A stretch of 64,000 bases of DNA from Silanimonas sp021297925 (GTDB lineage Bacteria > Pseudomonadota > Gammaproteobacteria > Xanthomonadales > Xanthomonadaceae), in assembly GCA_027532825.1 (NCBI GenBank), contig JAPZTL010000002.1, positions 496,001 to 560,000 of the forward strand, read 5' to 3'. Shown piece after piece: positions 1 to 8,183 of this stretch. A program made the translations under genes and the position numbers. Under the pieces are notes generated by a model. It saw only the letters and a list, made by a program, of their open reading frames with translations, was not told the DNA's origin and made no database searches. Positions within the stretch are counted from its first letter, which is position 1. Every line of letters begins with the position of its first letter.

Positions 1-614
1 TCGGCAACCCCCTGCTGGAGACGGAGCGCGCCAACCGCTACGAACTGGGCGCCCACCTGCACGCCGGGCGCTTCGACGGCCGCGCGGCGGTCTACCGGAC
101 CTCGTTCAACGACTTCATCTACCTCGCCGACGCCGGGATCGAGATCGACGACCTTCCGGTCCGCCTGTGGACGCAGGCCGATGCCACGTTCACGGGCTGG
201 GAGATCGAGGGCACCGTGACGCTCGCCGAGTCGGAAAGCGGCACCTGGACGCTCCGCGGTTTCGCGGACGGCGTCCGTGGCGAACTCGATGCCGGCGGGA
301 ACCTGCCGCGCGTGGCCCCGGGCCGTCTGGGCGCGGAGCTGGGCTGGGAGAATGACGCGTGGCGCGGCAGCCTTGGCCTCGTGAACTACCGTAAGCAGGA
401 CCGCGTGGCCGACGGCGAGTCCGCGACCGACGGTTTCACCCTGCTGGATGCCCAGGTCAGCTACCACTGGGACACGCAGACCTTCGGCTGGGAAGCCTAC
501 CTGAAGGGCACCAACCTGACGGACGAGGAAGCCCGCCTGCACACGTCCTTCCTGAAGGACAAGGTGCCGATGATGGGTCGCGGCTTCATCGGCGGCCTGC
601 GCGTGTTCTTCTGA
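1..614 (+). CDS. TonB-dependent receptor, C-terminal part (gene starts before the window)
   Basis: Only the last ~203 codons are present (frame from base 3, stop at 612-614). The residues read as outer-membrane beta-barrel strands: a NPLLETERANRYELG stretch typical of the TonB-receptor barrel, alternating aromatic and polar strands, a KGTNLTDEEARLH segment (the usual final-third motif of these receptors) and a terminal strand ending GGLRVFF with a C-terminal phenylalanine, as needed for barrel insertion. The substrate cannot be read from this part. A zur gene lies 1.3 kb away in the facing operon, and the C-terminal strand style resembles ZnuD-type zinc receptors, so zinc uptake is a reasonable guess, but that is inference. 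A strong terminator follows. Confidence 0.8.
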   Translation, partial: GNPLLETERANRYELGAHLHAGRFDGRAAVYRTSFNDFIYLADAGIEIDDLPVRLWTQADATFTGWEIEGTVTLAESESGTWTLRGFADGVRGELDAGGNLPRVAPGRLGAELGWENDAWRGSLGLVNYRKQDRVADGESATDGFTLLDAQVSYHWDTQTFGWEAYLKGTNLTDEEARLHTSFLKDKVPMMGRGFIGGLRVFF

Positions 615-663
615 TCGTGACGGACCGGCGCACCGGCGCCGGTCCCAAGCCCCACGATCGCAC

Positions 664-689
664 GACCCCCGCCTCGGCGGGGGTCTTTC
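664..689 (+). terminator. Rho-independent terminator after the TonB receptor
   Basis: A perfect 10-bp inverted repeat (GACCCCCGCC / GGCGGGGGTC) with a 2-nt TC centre is followed on the plus strand by CTTTCGTT. It sits 50 bp after the receptor stop. The opposite strand has no T-run, so it acts mainly for the plus-strand gene. Confidence 0.85.
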
Positions 690-714
690 GTTCCGGGCCT
701 CTGCCGAGGCCGCG

Positions 715-1950
715 CTACTCGCGTTCGACGTCGGGCTGTTCGGCGGCGGGCCGCTCGGAGGGGTCCTCGCCGACCTCATCCGCCGAGGCGCCGGGATCGG
801 CGGCCTCAAGGACCGCCTGCTGCTCGCTCGTCAGCCGGCCGATGTGGAAGGCGGCATAGCCGGGGAGGACCTGCTGGTTGAGCGCCTTGCCAAGCACCTG
901 CCCCGGGAACGGCGCCACGATGTTGGTGCGCTCGTTCGTGACCGGATCGATGACGTGGCCGAGGCGCTGGCCGAGCTTCACGGTTTGGCCCAGTTCGACC
1001 TCGGCGAACAGGAAGCCGGCCGCGTTGGTGCGGACCCAGCGCGAGTCGAAGTAGATCGGCACCGGCTCGCCGCTGGCCTGCCCATGGGCCTCGGAGGCCA
1101 GCAGGTCCATGCGGTGCATCAGGGTGCGGATCGCATCGGCCGCGGGCGCGATGTGCTGCATCTCCAGGAACTGAGGCGCGCCGACCTCGAAGGTCACGGC
1201 GGGAATGCCGGCCGCGACCGCGGCGACGCGCAGCATGCCCCGGGCCCCGGGACTGTGGAGCACCAGGGTGTTGCCGAAGCCCCGGGTGAAGTCGAGCACC
1301 TCGGCATTGGTGAGGTCCGCCCGGATCTGCGGCAGGTTGCTGCGCTGGAAGGAACCAGTGTGGAAATCGACGATCGCGTCGCAGCGGCGCACGACGTCGT
1401 TGAAGAAACCGTGGGCCATCCGCGACGCGATGCTGCCGCCGCGCGAGCCGGGGAAATGGCGGTTGAGGTCGCGTCGATCCGGCAGGTAGCGGCTGATCCG
1501 CGAGAAGCCGAACACGTTGACGATGGGGGCCGCGACGAGCGTGCCGCGCAGGCGGGTCGGGTCGACTTCATGGCCGATGCGGCGCACCACCTCGATGCCG
1601 TTGACCTCGTCGCCGTGGATGCCGGCGATCAGGCAGAGGATCGGCCCGGGCTGCGCGCCATGGACGACGATGATCGGGCTCGGCACCTCGCCACGGCCGA
1701 GGCCGTCGGGCGGCACCCACTCCAGCGTCTGCCGCGAGCCCGGCAGGACGAAGCGGTCCAGCATCTGGAACGGTGTGATCAGCTCCGCGGCCGCCGGCGC
1801 CGCGGGGCGAGCGATGCTGGCCGGTGGGGCCGGACCGACCGGCGTGGGACGGCGGGGGGGATCGACCGGGAAGTCCTGCGCGGCCAGCGGTGCGGCCCCC
1901 ACGAGGGCAGCCAAGGCCAAGCCGACGGCGGTGGCGATGGACTTCCGCAT
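715..1950 (-). CDS. Secreted succinylglutamate desuccinylase/aspartoacylase-family (M14-like) hydrolase
   Basis: 411 residues. Residues 1-24 form a signal peptide (Arg-Lys start, hydrophobic run, cleavage near LAA-QD), so the enzyme should act in the periplasm. The zinc carboxypeptidase-type fold of the AstE/AspA family is shown by the H112-x-x-E115 metal motif in GIHGDEVNG, the DRRDLNRHFPG segment (158-168), a third ligand H197 in VDFHTGS, and the catalytic Glu255 in TFEVGAP. The C-terminal ~100 residues are a beta-rich domain usual for the longer family members. Substrate is unknown; amidated amino-acid derivatives are typical. The start ATG overlaps the zur stop by one base (TGATG), so it is translationally coupled to zur and is probably expressed with gltX-zur. 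Confidence 0.75.
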   Translation of the reverse strand: MRKSIATAVGLALAALVGAAPLAAQDFPVDPPRRPTPVGPAPPASIARPAAPAAAELITPFQMLDRFVLPGSRQTLEWVPPDGLGRGEVPSPIIVVHGAQPGPILCLIAGIHGDEVNGIEVVRRIGHEVDPTRLRGTLVAAPIVNVFGFSRISRYLPDRRDLNRHFPGSRGGSIASRMAHGFFNDVVRRCDAIVDFHTGSFQRSNLPQIRADLTNAEVLDFTRGFGNTLVLHSPGARGMLRVAAVAAGIPAVTFEVGAPQFLEMQHIAPAADAIRTLMHRMDLLASEAHGQASGEPVPIYFDSRWVRTNAAGFLFAEVELGQTVKLGQRLGHVIDPVTNERTNIVAPFPGQVLGKALNQQVLPGYAAFHIGRLTSEQQAVLEAADPGASADEVGEDPSERPAAEQPDVERE

Positions 1951-2489
1951 CAGCCCTTGTCCCCGGCCGCGCAGCGCGCGCAGGTCCCGACCACCTCGAC
2001 GTAGCTCGCCTCGGGGCGGAAGCCGCGGCCTCGTGCGAGGGCATCCAGCGCCCCGGGCACGCCTTCGTCCTCGAGTTCGTCGGCCGACTCGCACAGGCGG
2101 CAAATCAGGATGGGGACGACGTGGCCTTCGGCCGGGTGGTGGCAGGCAAGGAAGGCATTCACGGACACCAGCCGGTGGATGAAGCCGTGTTCCAGCAGGA
2201 AGTCGAGCGCACGGTAGACCGTCGGCGGAGCGGAGGCCCCCGGCCCGCCCCGCATCCGCTCGAGCAGGTCGTAGGCTTTGATCGGCTTGCCCGCGGCCGC
2301 GATGTGGCGCAAGGCCTCGGCGCGGATGGGCGTGAGGTTGAGGCCACGCTGCCGGCACGCCTGCTCGACCGCCGCCACGAACGCTTCGGCGCCGTGCGCA
2401 TGGTGTTCCGGGTGCGAACACCCCGGGGCCAGCCCCGTCTGCGACGGAGTCGCCGGGCGGGCAGGCGGGCGCGCGGGCGGGCGGGCCAT
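1950..2489 (-). CDS. zur: Fur-family zinc uptake regulator (Zur)
   Basis: 179 residues. The winged helix runs through LTPIRAEALRHI and PPTVYRALDFLLEHG (about 50-103). Two structural zinc pairs, C130-x2-C133 and C170-x2-C173, and the His-rich AFLACHHPAEGH metal region identify a Fur superfamily repressor. The sequence is closer to Zur than Fur, because the HHxDH-type iron motif is absent. The first 30 residues are Pro/Arg and His rich (CSHPEHHAHG), an extension that may bind metal. The start at 2489 lies 4 nt after the gltX stop; a longer reading frame upstream overlaps gltX and is unlikely. It would repress zinc import genes when zinc is plentiful; the TonB receptor at 1-614 is a candidate target. 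Confidence 0.82.
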   Translation of the reverse strand: MARPPARPPARPATPSQTGLAPGCSHPEHHAHGAEAFVAAVEQACRQRGLNLTPIRAEALRHIAAAGKPIKAYDLLERMRGGPGASAPPTVYRALDFLLEHGFIHRLVSVNAFLACHHPAEGHVVPILICRLCESADELEDEGVPGALDALARGRGFRPEASYVEVVGTCARCAAGDKG

Positions 2490-2493
2490 GGCG

Positions 2494-3903
2494 TCAGGCC
2501 GGACGGGCCGCGATGCGATCGAGCGCCGCGTCGATGCGCTTGAGCGCCTCGTCGCGGCCGGCGAGGTAGACGGTGTGTTCGATCGACGGCGACACCTGAG
2601 TGCCGGTGATCGCCACGCGCAGCGGCTGGGCCAGCTTGCCCATGCCGATCCCGAGCGCGGCCACGGTGTCGGCCAAGCTCTGCTGCACGGCGGCGGGCGA
2701 CCACTCGGCCTGCGCGGCGAATCGCTGGCGGACATCCGCCAGCGGCGCCGCGGCACCCGCGACCAGGTGCTTGTCGACGGCGGCCTCGTCGTAGCCCTCC
2801 AGCGGGCGGTACCAGACCGCCGCGCGCTCGGCCATCTCCTTCAGGGTCTTGCAGCGCTCGGCGAGCGCGACGACGACTTCGGCGGGCTTCGGGCCGGTGG
2901 CGACGTCGAGGCCCTGGTCGCGGAGGTGCCACTCGAGGTGCACCGCCGTCGCGGCCGGGTCGTCGGCCTTGAAGTAGTGCTGGTTCAGCCAGTCGAGCTT
3001 GTCGCGGTCGAAGCGCGACGCGCTGTGGTTCACGTCCTCGATGCGGAACAGGCGGACCATGTCGTCGATCGAGAAGATCTCCTGGTCGCCGTGGCTCCAG
3101 CCGAGGCGCACGAGGTAGTTCAGCAGCGCGTGCGGCAGGTAGCCGTCGTCGCGCCACTGCATCACGCTGACCGCGCCGTGGCGCTTGCTGAGCTTGGCGC
3201 CATCGGGCCCGAGGATCATCGGCAGGTGCGCGAAGCGCGGCACAGCCGCGCCCAGCGCGTGGTAGGTGTTGATCTGGCGCGGCGTGTTGTTGACGTGGTC
3301 GTCGCCGCGGATCACGTCGGTGATGCGCATGTCGAGGTCGTCGACGACGACCGCGAAGTTGTAGGTCGGGAAGTCGTCCGAGCGGATCATCACGTAGTCG
3401 TCGAGCTCGCCGTTCGCGATCTCGATGCGGCCCTTGACCGCGTCGTGGAAGACCACGCTGCCGCCCTCGGGGTTCTTCAGGCGGATGACCCGGTTCGGAT
3501 CGTCGCGGCGCTCGGCGCCGAGGTCGCGGTACTTGCCGTTGTAGCGGGGCTTCTCGCCGGCGGCCATGGCCGCGTCGCGCATCGCCTGGATCTCGTCCTT
3601 GCTGTCATAGGCATAGTAGGCCTTGCCGGCCTGCACGAGCTCGCTGGCGACCTGCCGGTAGCGCTCGAGGCGCTGGGTCTGGAACACCGGGCCCTCGTCC
3701 GCGGCGAGACCGAGCCAGGCCATGCCGTCGAGGATGGCCTGCACCGCCTCGGGCGTGCTGCGCTCCTGGTCGGTGTCCTCGACGCGCAGCGCGAAGGTGC
3801 CGCCGCGATGGCGCGCCTCCAACCAGCAGTACAGCGCGGTGCGGGCGCCGCCGATGTGGAGGTAGCCGGTGGGACTGGGGGCGAAGCGGGTGCGGCAGGT
3901 CAT
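2494..3903 (-). CDS. gltX: Glutamate--tRNA ligase
   Basis: 469 residues, the normal length for bacterial GluRS. It charges tRNA-Glu with glutamate using ATP. The class I signatures are clear: the HIGH-type motif in FAPSPTGYLHIGGARTALY (residues ~8-26) and the KMSKS-type motif as KLSKRHGA (~240). The DDxDxRITDVIRGDDH core is intact and the alpha-helical anticodon-binding domain fills the C-terminal ~150 residues. It is the first gene of the gltX-zur-hydrolase set, and diverges from the cyclophilin gene across 109 bp. Confidence 0.97.
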   Translation of the reverse strand: MTCRTRFAPSPTGYLHIGGARTALYCWLEARHRGGTFALRVEDTDQERSTPEAVQAILDGMAWLGLAADEGPVFQTQRLERYRQVASELVQAGKAYYAYDSKDEIQAMRDAAMAAGEKPRYNGKYRDLGAERRDDPNRVIRLKNPEGGSVVFHDAVKGRIEIANGELDDYVMIRSDDFPTYNFAVVVDDLDMRITDVIRGDDHVNNTPRQINTYHALGAAVPRFAHLPMILGPDGAKLSKRHGAVSVMQWRDDGYLPHALLNYLVRLGWSHGDQEIFSIDDMVRLFRIEDVNHSASRFDRDKLDWLNQHYFKADDPAATAVHLEWHLRDQGLDVATGPKPAEVVVALAERCKTLKEMAERAAVWYRPLEGYDEAAVDKHLVAGAAAPLADVRQRFAAQAEWSPAAVQQSLADTVAALGIGMGKLAQPLRVAITGTQVSPSIEHTVYLAGRDEALKRIDAALDRIAARPA

Positions 3904-4012
3904 GGAGGGGCCGGAGGTCTCGGTCAGCCGCGCATTCTAGTCGATGCCTCCGCCGCGGGCCGCCCGTGGCCGGCAGGCCCCATAATCCCGGGATCGAATC
4001 CTGCCTGCCGCC

Positions 4013-4672
4013 ATGCGCCCGATCGCCCTGCTCGCCGCCCTGCTCCTCCCGGCCCTCGCCGCCGCGACGCCCATCGCACTGCCCGCCCCCGCCCCCGTCG
4101 CCGCGACGTCGGCGCCGCCGGTCCACGTCGCGCTGGAGACCCGGCTCGGCCGCGTCGTGCTCGAACTGGACGCGGCCCGGGCCCCCCTGACCGTCGCGAA
4201 CTTCCTCGCCTACGTGGACGAGGGCCACTACAACGGCACGATCCTCCACCGCGTCGTGCCGAACCTGCTGGTCCAGGGGGGCGCCTACACGCCCGACCTG
4301 CAGGCGAAGCCGGACCGCGCGCCGGTCGCCAACGAAGCCTCGAACGGCCTCTCCAACCTGCGCGGCACCATCGCGGCCGCCCGCCGGCCCGACACGCCCG
4401 ATTCCGCGACCTCCCAGTTCTTCATCAACGTGGTCGACAACCCGCAGTTCGATGCCCGCGACCCCGGCAACCCCCTGTCGGCGGGCTACGCCGTGTTCGG
4501 GCGGGTGGTCGAGGGCATGGAGGTCGTGGACCGCATGCGGGCCGTCGAGACCGGCCCCGGCGGGCCGTTCGCGTCCCGCGTGCCCAAAACCCCGATCGTG
4601 ATCGAACGGGCCTCGCGGACCACGGCCCCGGCCGCCGGCGCGGCGGCCCCGCGGCCGGACGCGACGCGGTGA
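4013..4672 (+). CDS. Periplasmic peptidyl-prolyl cis-trans isomerase, cyclophilin type
   Basis: 219 residues. Residues 1-20 are a signal peptide (LLAALLLPALAAATP), followed by a Pro/Ala linker to about 40. The cyclophilin core has the active-site landmarks ILHRVVPN (catalytic Arg), VQGG, TSQFFINV and the closing VFGRVVEGMEVVD. It should speed proline isomerisation during folding of exported proteins, like PpiA. A CATAAT -10-like hexamer at 3980-3985 and an inverted GGCAGGC/GCCTGCC pair surround the 5' end. The stop overlaps the lpxH start by four bases (GTGA), so the two are coupled. Confidence 0.9.
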   Translation: MRPIALLAALLLPALAAATPIALPAPAPVAATSAPPVHVALETRLGRVVLELDAARAPLTVANFLAYVDEGHYNGTILHRVVPNLLVQGGAYTPDLQAKPDRAPVANEASNGLSNLRGTIAAARRPDTPDSATSQFFINVVDNPQFDARDPGNPLSAGYAVFGRVVEGMEVVDRMRAVETGPGGPFASRVPKTPIVIERASRTTAPAAGAAAPRPDATR

Positions 4673-5385
4673 CGGTCCTCTTCCTCTCGGACCTGCACCT
4701 CGACGGCGCTCGCCCCGCCACCACGGCCGCCTTCGAGGCGCTGATGGCCGGCGAAGCGCGGCAGGCGGAGGCGGTCTACCTGCTCGGCGACGTCTTCGAG
4801 GCCTTCGTCGGCGACGACGACGACGGCGACGTGGCCGTCCGCGTGGCGGCGGCCAGCCGCGCCGTGCGCGAGGCGGGCGTGCCGGTGTCCTTCCTGCGCG
4901 GCAACCGCGACTTCCTCGTCGGGCCCGACTACGCGGCGCGAGCCGGCTGGACCCTGCTGCCCGACCCCGCCGTGATCCTGCTCGGCGGCGAGCCGGTGCT
5001 GCTCTCGCACGGCGACCTGCTGTGCCTGGACGACATCGGCTACCAGGCCGTCCGACGGCAGGTGCGCGACCCCGAGTGGCAGGCCCGCTTTCTGGCCCAA
5101 CCGCTGGCGGCGCGGCGCGCCTTCGCCGCCCAGGCCCGGGCGGCAAGCGCCGCGGCGCAATCCGGCCGCAACGAGAGCATCGGCGACGTCACGCCGGCGG
5201 AGGTCGTCCGCTGGATGGACCTCTACGGCGTGCGCACCCTCGTCCATGGCCACACGCATCGGCCGGCGATCCATGCCGTCGACCTCGCGCGCGGCCCCGG
5301 CCGGCGCATCGTGCTGGGCGACTGGTACGAGCAGGCGTCGGTGCTGCGCGTCGACGCGGACGGCTGGAGGCTCACGCACGCCTGA
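4669..5385 (+). CDS. lpxH: UDP-2,3-diacylglucosamine diphosphatase
   Basis: 238 residues. It hydrolyses UDP-2,3-diacylglucosamine to lipid X in lipid A synthesis at the inner face of the membrane. All calcineurin-like metallophosphatase motifs are present: FLSDLHLDG, LLGDVFEAFVGDD, RGNRDFLVG, LLSHGDLLC and VHGHTHRPAIH. The start is GTG at 4669, four bases inside the cyclophilin gene, which gives the family length; any longer frame runs through that gene. Only 6 bp separate its stop from the cysA stop on the other strand. Confidence 0.93.
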   Translation: MTVLFLSDLHLDGARPATTAAFEALMAGEARQAEAVYLLGDVFEAFVGDDDDGDVAVRVAAASRAVREAGVPVSFLRGNRDFLVGPDYAARAGWTLLPDPAVILLGGEPVLLSHGDLLCLDDIGYQAVRRQVRDPEWQARFLAQPLAARRAFAAQARAASAAAQSGRNESIGDVTPAEVVRWMDLYGVRTLVHGHTHRPAIHAVDLARGPGRRIVLGDWYEQASVLRVDADGWRLTHA

Positions 5386-5391
5386 GGCGGC

Positions 5392-6447
5392 TCAGCCCGC
5401 GGCCACCCGTGCGGTGAGCACGGTGCCGCCCAGCACCCGGAGGCCGACGCGTTCGCCGCGATGGGGCAGACGCTCGCCGGCCGGAAGATCGACCTCGATG
5501 AGGCCCTCCTGCCCCGGCACCGCGACGTCCACCGTCAGGCGATCGCCGATGCGTCGGGCCGCGCGGACCTCGGCAGGCACGCCGTCGCCGGGCGCCGCGA
5601 TCGCCAGCTCGCCCGGGCGGAGCAGCAGCCGGGCCTCCCCGGCCAGCGCCGGGCCCGACACCGGTACCAGCACGTCGATGCCGGGCAGGCGCAGGCCTCC
5701 GTCGTCGATGCGGCCAGCCAGCCGGCCGCCGCGGCCGATGAAGTCGAAGACGAAGGGCGTGCGCGGCGCGCGGTAGACCTCGTCGGGCGTCCCGACCTGC
5801 TCGATGCGGCCGTTCCGGAACACCGCGACTCGATCGGCGAGCTCAAGCGCCTCCTCCTGGTCGTGGGTGACGAACAGGGTGGTATGTCCGGTCTGGTCGT
5901 GCACCTCGCGCAGCCAGCGGCGCAGGTCGACGCGCACCTGCGCATCGAGCGCGCCGAAGGGCTCGTCGAGCAGCAGCAGCCGCGGCTGGATCGCCAGCGC
6001 GCGGGCGAGCGCGACGCGCTGGCGCTGGCCGCCGGAAAGTTGGTCGGGGTAGCGACCGCCGAGACCGCCGAGCTGCATGCGATCGAGGAGCGCCTCGACG
6101 CGGCGGGCGATATCGGAGCGGGCCGGGCGATCACGACGCGGCAGGCTCTCGAGGCCGAACGCCACGTTCGCCGCCACCGTCATGTGGCGGAACAGCGCGT
6201 AGTGCTGGAAGACAAAACCGACGCGGCGCTCGCGCAGGCTCAGGCTCGTCGCGTCGAGGTCGCCGAAGCGGACGCGGCCGGCGTCGATCGGCACCAGCCC
6301 GGCGATCGCCCGCAGCAAGGTGGTCTTCCCGGAGCCGGACGGCCCGAGCAGCGCGAGCAGCTCGCCGCTGCCGACCTCGAGATCGACCGCGTCGAGGGCG
6401 CGCAGTTCGCCGTAGCGCTTGTGGAGGCCGTGGATGGACAGGTGCAT
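5392..6447 (-). CDS. cysA: Sulfate/thiosulfate ABC importer ATPase CysA
   Basis: 351 residues. ATP-binding subunit of the sulfate importer. Walker A GPSGSGKTT (~34-42), signature LSGGQRQRVALARAL, Walker B LLLLDEPFGALD and the switch histidine in FVTHDQEEAL are all intact. The C-terminal ~110 residues form the TOBE-type regulatory domain typical of CysA/PotA/MalK subunits. Last gene of the rrf2-sbp-cysT-cysW-cysA operon, 12 bp after cysW. Confidence 0.95.
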   Translation of the reverse strand: MHLSIHGLHKRYGELRALDAVDLEVGSGELLALLGPSGSGKTTLLRAIAGLVPIDAGRVRFGDLDATSLSLRERRVGFVFQHYALFRHMTVAANVAFGLESLPRRDRPARSDIARRVEALLDRMQLGGLGGRYPDQLSGGQRQRVALARALAIQPRLLLLDEPFGALDAQVRVDLRRWLREVHDQTGHTTLFVTHDQEEALELADRVAVFRNGRIEQVGTPDEVYRAPRTPFVFDFIGRGGRLAGRIDDGGLRLPGIDVLVPVSGPALAGEARLLLRPGELAIAAPGDGVPAEVRAARRIGDRLTVDVAVPGQEGLIEVDLPAGERLPHRGERVGLRVLGGTVLTARVAAG

Positions 6448-6459
6448 GGGGGACTCCGG

Positions 6460-7323
6460 TCAGGGACGACGGCCCGCGCCCGCGAGCGCGTCGCCATGGC
6501 GGTGCTCGAGCCAGGCCTTCAGGACCAGCGTGACGAGCGCGAGCAGGGCCAGCAGCGAGGCGACGGCGAACGCCGCCTGGAACTGGAACTCGCCGTGCAG
6601 GATCTCGACCTGCAGCGGCAGCGTGTTGGTCAGGCCGCGGATGTGGCCGGACACGACGGACACCGCGCCGAACTCGCCCATCGCGCGGGCGTTGCAAAGC
6701 AGCACGCCGTACAGCAGCGCCCACTTGATGTTCGGCAGCGTGACGCGGAAGAAGATCGCGAGTCCGCCGGCACCGAGCGAGGCGGCGGCTTCCTCCTCCT
6801 CGCGGCCCTGCGCCTGCATCAGCGGAATCAGCTCGCGGGCGACGAACGGGAAGGTGACGAACACCGTCGCCAGCACGATGCCGGGCGTCGCGAACAGGAT
6901 CTGGATGTCGTTCGCCTGCAGCCACGGCCCGAACCAGCCGTGCGCACCGAACAGCAGGACCAGCACCAGGCCGGACACCACCGGCGACACCGCGAAGGGC
7001 AGGTCGATCAGCGCCAGCAGCAGCCGCTTGCCGGGGAACTCGAACTTGCTGACCGCCCACGCGGTGGCGAGGCCGAGCACGGCATTCACCGGCACGGCGA
7101 TCGCCGCGACCGTCAAGGTGAGGCGGATCGCCGCCCGGGTGTCGGGCTCGTCGACCGCGGCGGCGTAGGCCGCCAACCCCTGTCCGAGCGCCTCGACCAG
7201 CACCACCGCCAACGGCAGCAGGACGAGGCCGAGCAGCAGCAGGATCGCGATCGCGACCAGCGTCCAGCGGACGAGGGCCGGCTCGTCGAGCGCGCCGTCG
7301 ACGCGCGCGGACTCAGCGGCCAT
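6460..7323 (-). CDS. cysW: Sulfate ABC importer permease CysW
   Basis: 287 residues with about six membrane helices (for example WTLVAIAILLLLGLVLLP and VSPVVSGLVLVLLFG). The cytoplasmic coupling motif region EEEAAASLGAGGLAIFF is the EAA loop that contacts CysA. It overlaps the end of cysT by 11 bp, and the two permease subunits form the membrane channel together. The N-terminal ~15 residues (ESARVDGALDEP) are a short cytoplasmic lead before helix 1. Confidence 0.94.
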   Translation of the reverse strand: MAAESARVDGALDEPALVRWTLVAIAILLLLGLVLLPLAVVLVEALGQGLAAYAAAVDEPDTRAAIRLTLTVAAIAVPVNAVLGLATAWAVSKFEFPGKRLLLALIDLPFAVSPVVSGLVLVLLFGAHGWFGPWLQANDIQILFATPGIVLATVFVTFPFVARELIPLMQAQGREEEEAAASLGAGGLAIFFRVTLPNIKWALLYGVLLCNARAMGEFGAVSVVSGHIRGLTNTLPLQVEILHGEFQFQAAFAVASLLALLALVTLVLKAWLEHRHGDALAGAGRRP

Positions 7324-8182
7324 GCGCCCTCCCCCGCTGCAGCAGCCCGAGCAGCAGCAGCGCGACGAAGCTGCCGGCCAGCATCAGCGTGGCGATGCCG
7401 GTGGCGCCGGCGTAGTCGAACTCCTCGAGGCGGATCACGATCAGCAGCGGCGCGATCTCCGACACAAAGGGGATGTTGCCGGCGATGAAGATCACCGAGC
7501 CGTACTCGCCGAGGCCACGCGCGAACGCGAGGCCGAAGCCGGTCGCGATCGCCGGCCACAGCGGCGGCAGTACGACCCGACGCAGGACCGTCCAGCGCGA
7601 GGCGCCGAGCGTGGCCGCGGCCTCCTCCATCTCCCGCGTCGCGGTCTCGAGCACGGGCTGCAGCGTGCGCACGGCGAAGGGCAGACCGATGAAGACGAGG
7701 GCCAGCACAATGCCCAGCGGACGCTGCGCGACGACGAGGCCCAGCGGTTCGAGGAAACGCCCCAGCCACCCGGTGTCCGAGTACAGCGCCGTGAGCGCAA
7801 TGCCCGCCACGGCGGTCGGCAACGCGAACGGCAGATCGACGACCGCATCGAAGAATCGCCGGCCGGGGAAGCGGTAGCGCACGAGCACCCAGGCGATCAG
7901 GGTGCCGGCCAGCGTCGCCAGCAGCGCTGCGGCGAACGCGCTGCCGAAGCTGAGCCACAGCGCGGCCTGCACGCGCTCGCTCCGCAGCAATTCGATCCAG
8001 CCGTCGACGCCGAGGCCGATGCTGCGAACGACCAGGGCGGCGAGCGGCAGCAGCACCACGAGGCCGAGCCACGCGAGCGCGAGCCCGAGCGACAGGCCGA
8101 AGCCCGGCACCGGATCGCGCCACCGGGGGCGGCCGGCCGGCGTTGGCGCGGCCAAGAGGACCGGATCGGCGACGCTGGCCAT
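7313..8182 (-). CDS. cysT: Sulfate ABC importer permease CysT (CysU)
   Basis: 289 residues and six predicted membrane helices; the EAA loop is EMEEAAATLGASRW. The start at 8182 (MASVADPVLL) lies one base after the stop of the binding-protein gene and is chosen because the longer frame would overlap that gene by over 400 bp. Pairs with CysW as a heterodimeric channel for sulfate or thiosulfate. Confidence 0.94.
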   Translation of the reverse strand: MASVADPVLLAAPTPAGRPRWRDPVPGFGLSLGLALAWLGLVVLLPLAALVVRSIGLGVDGWIELLRSERVQAALWLSFGSAFAAALLATLAGTLIAWVLVRYRFPGRRFFDAVVDLPFALPTAVAGIALTALYSDTGWLGRFLEPLGLVVAQRPLGIVLALVFIGLPFAVRTLQPVLETATREMEEAAATLGASRWTVLRRVVLPPLWPAIATGFGLAFARGLGEYGSVIFIAGNIPFVSEIAPLLIVIRLEEFDYAGATGIATLMLAGSFVALLLLGLLQRGRAHGR

Positions 8183-8183
8183 G

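Noticed and set aside
3966..4012. tRNA-like 3' end (GATCGAATCC followed by CTGCCTGCCGCC)
   Set aside because: No matching acceptor, D or anticodon arms; the GGCAGGC/GCCTGCC pair is only 7 bp and belongs to the promoter region of the cyclophilin gene.
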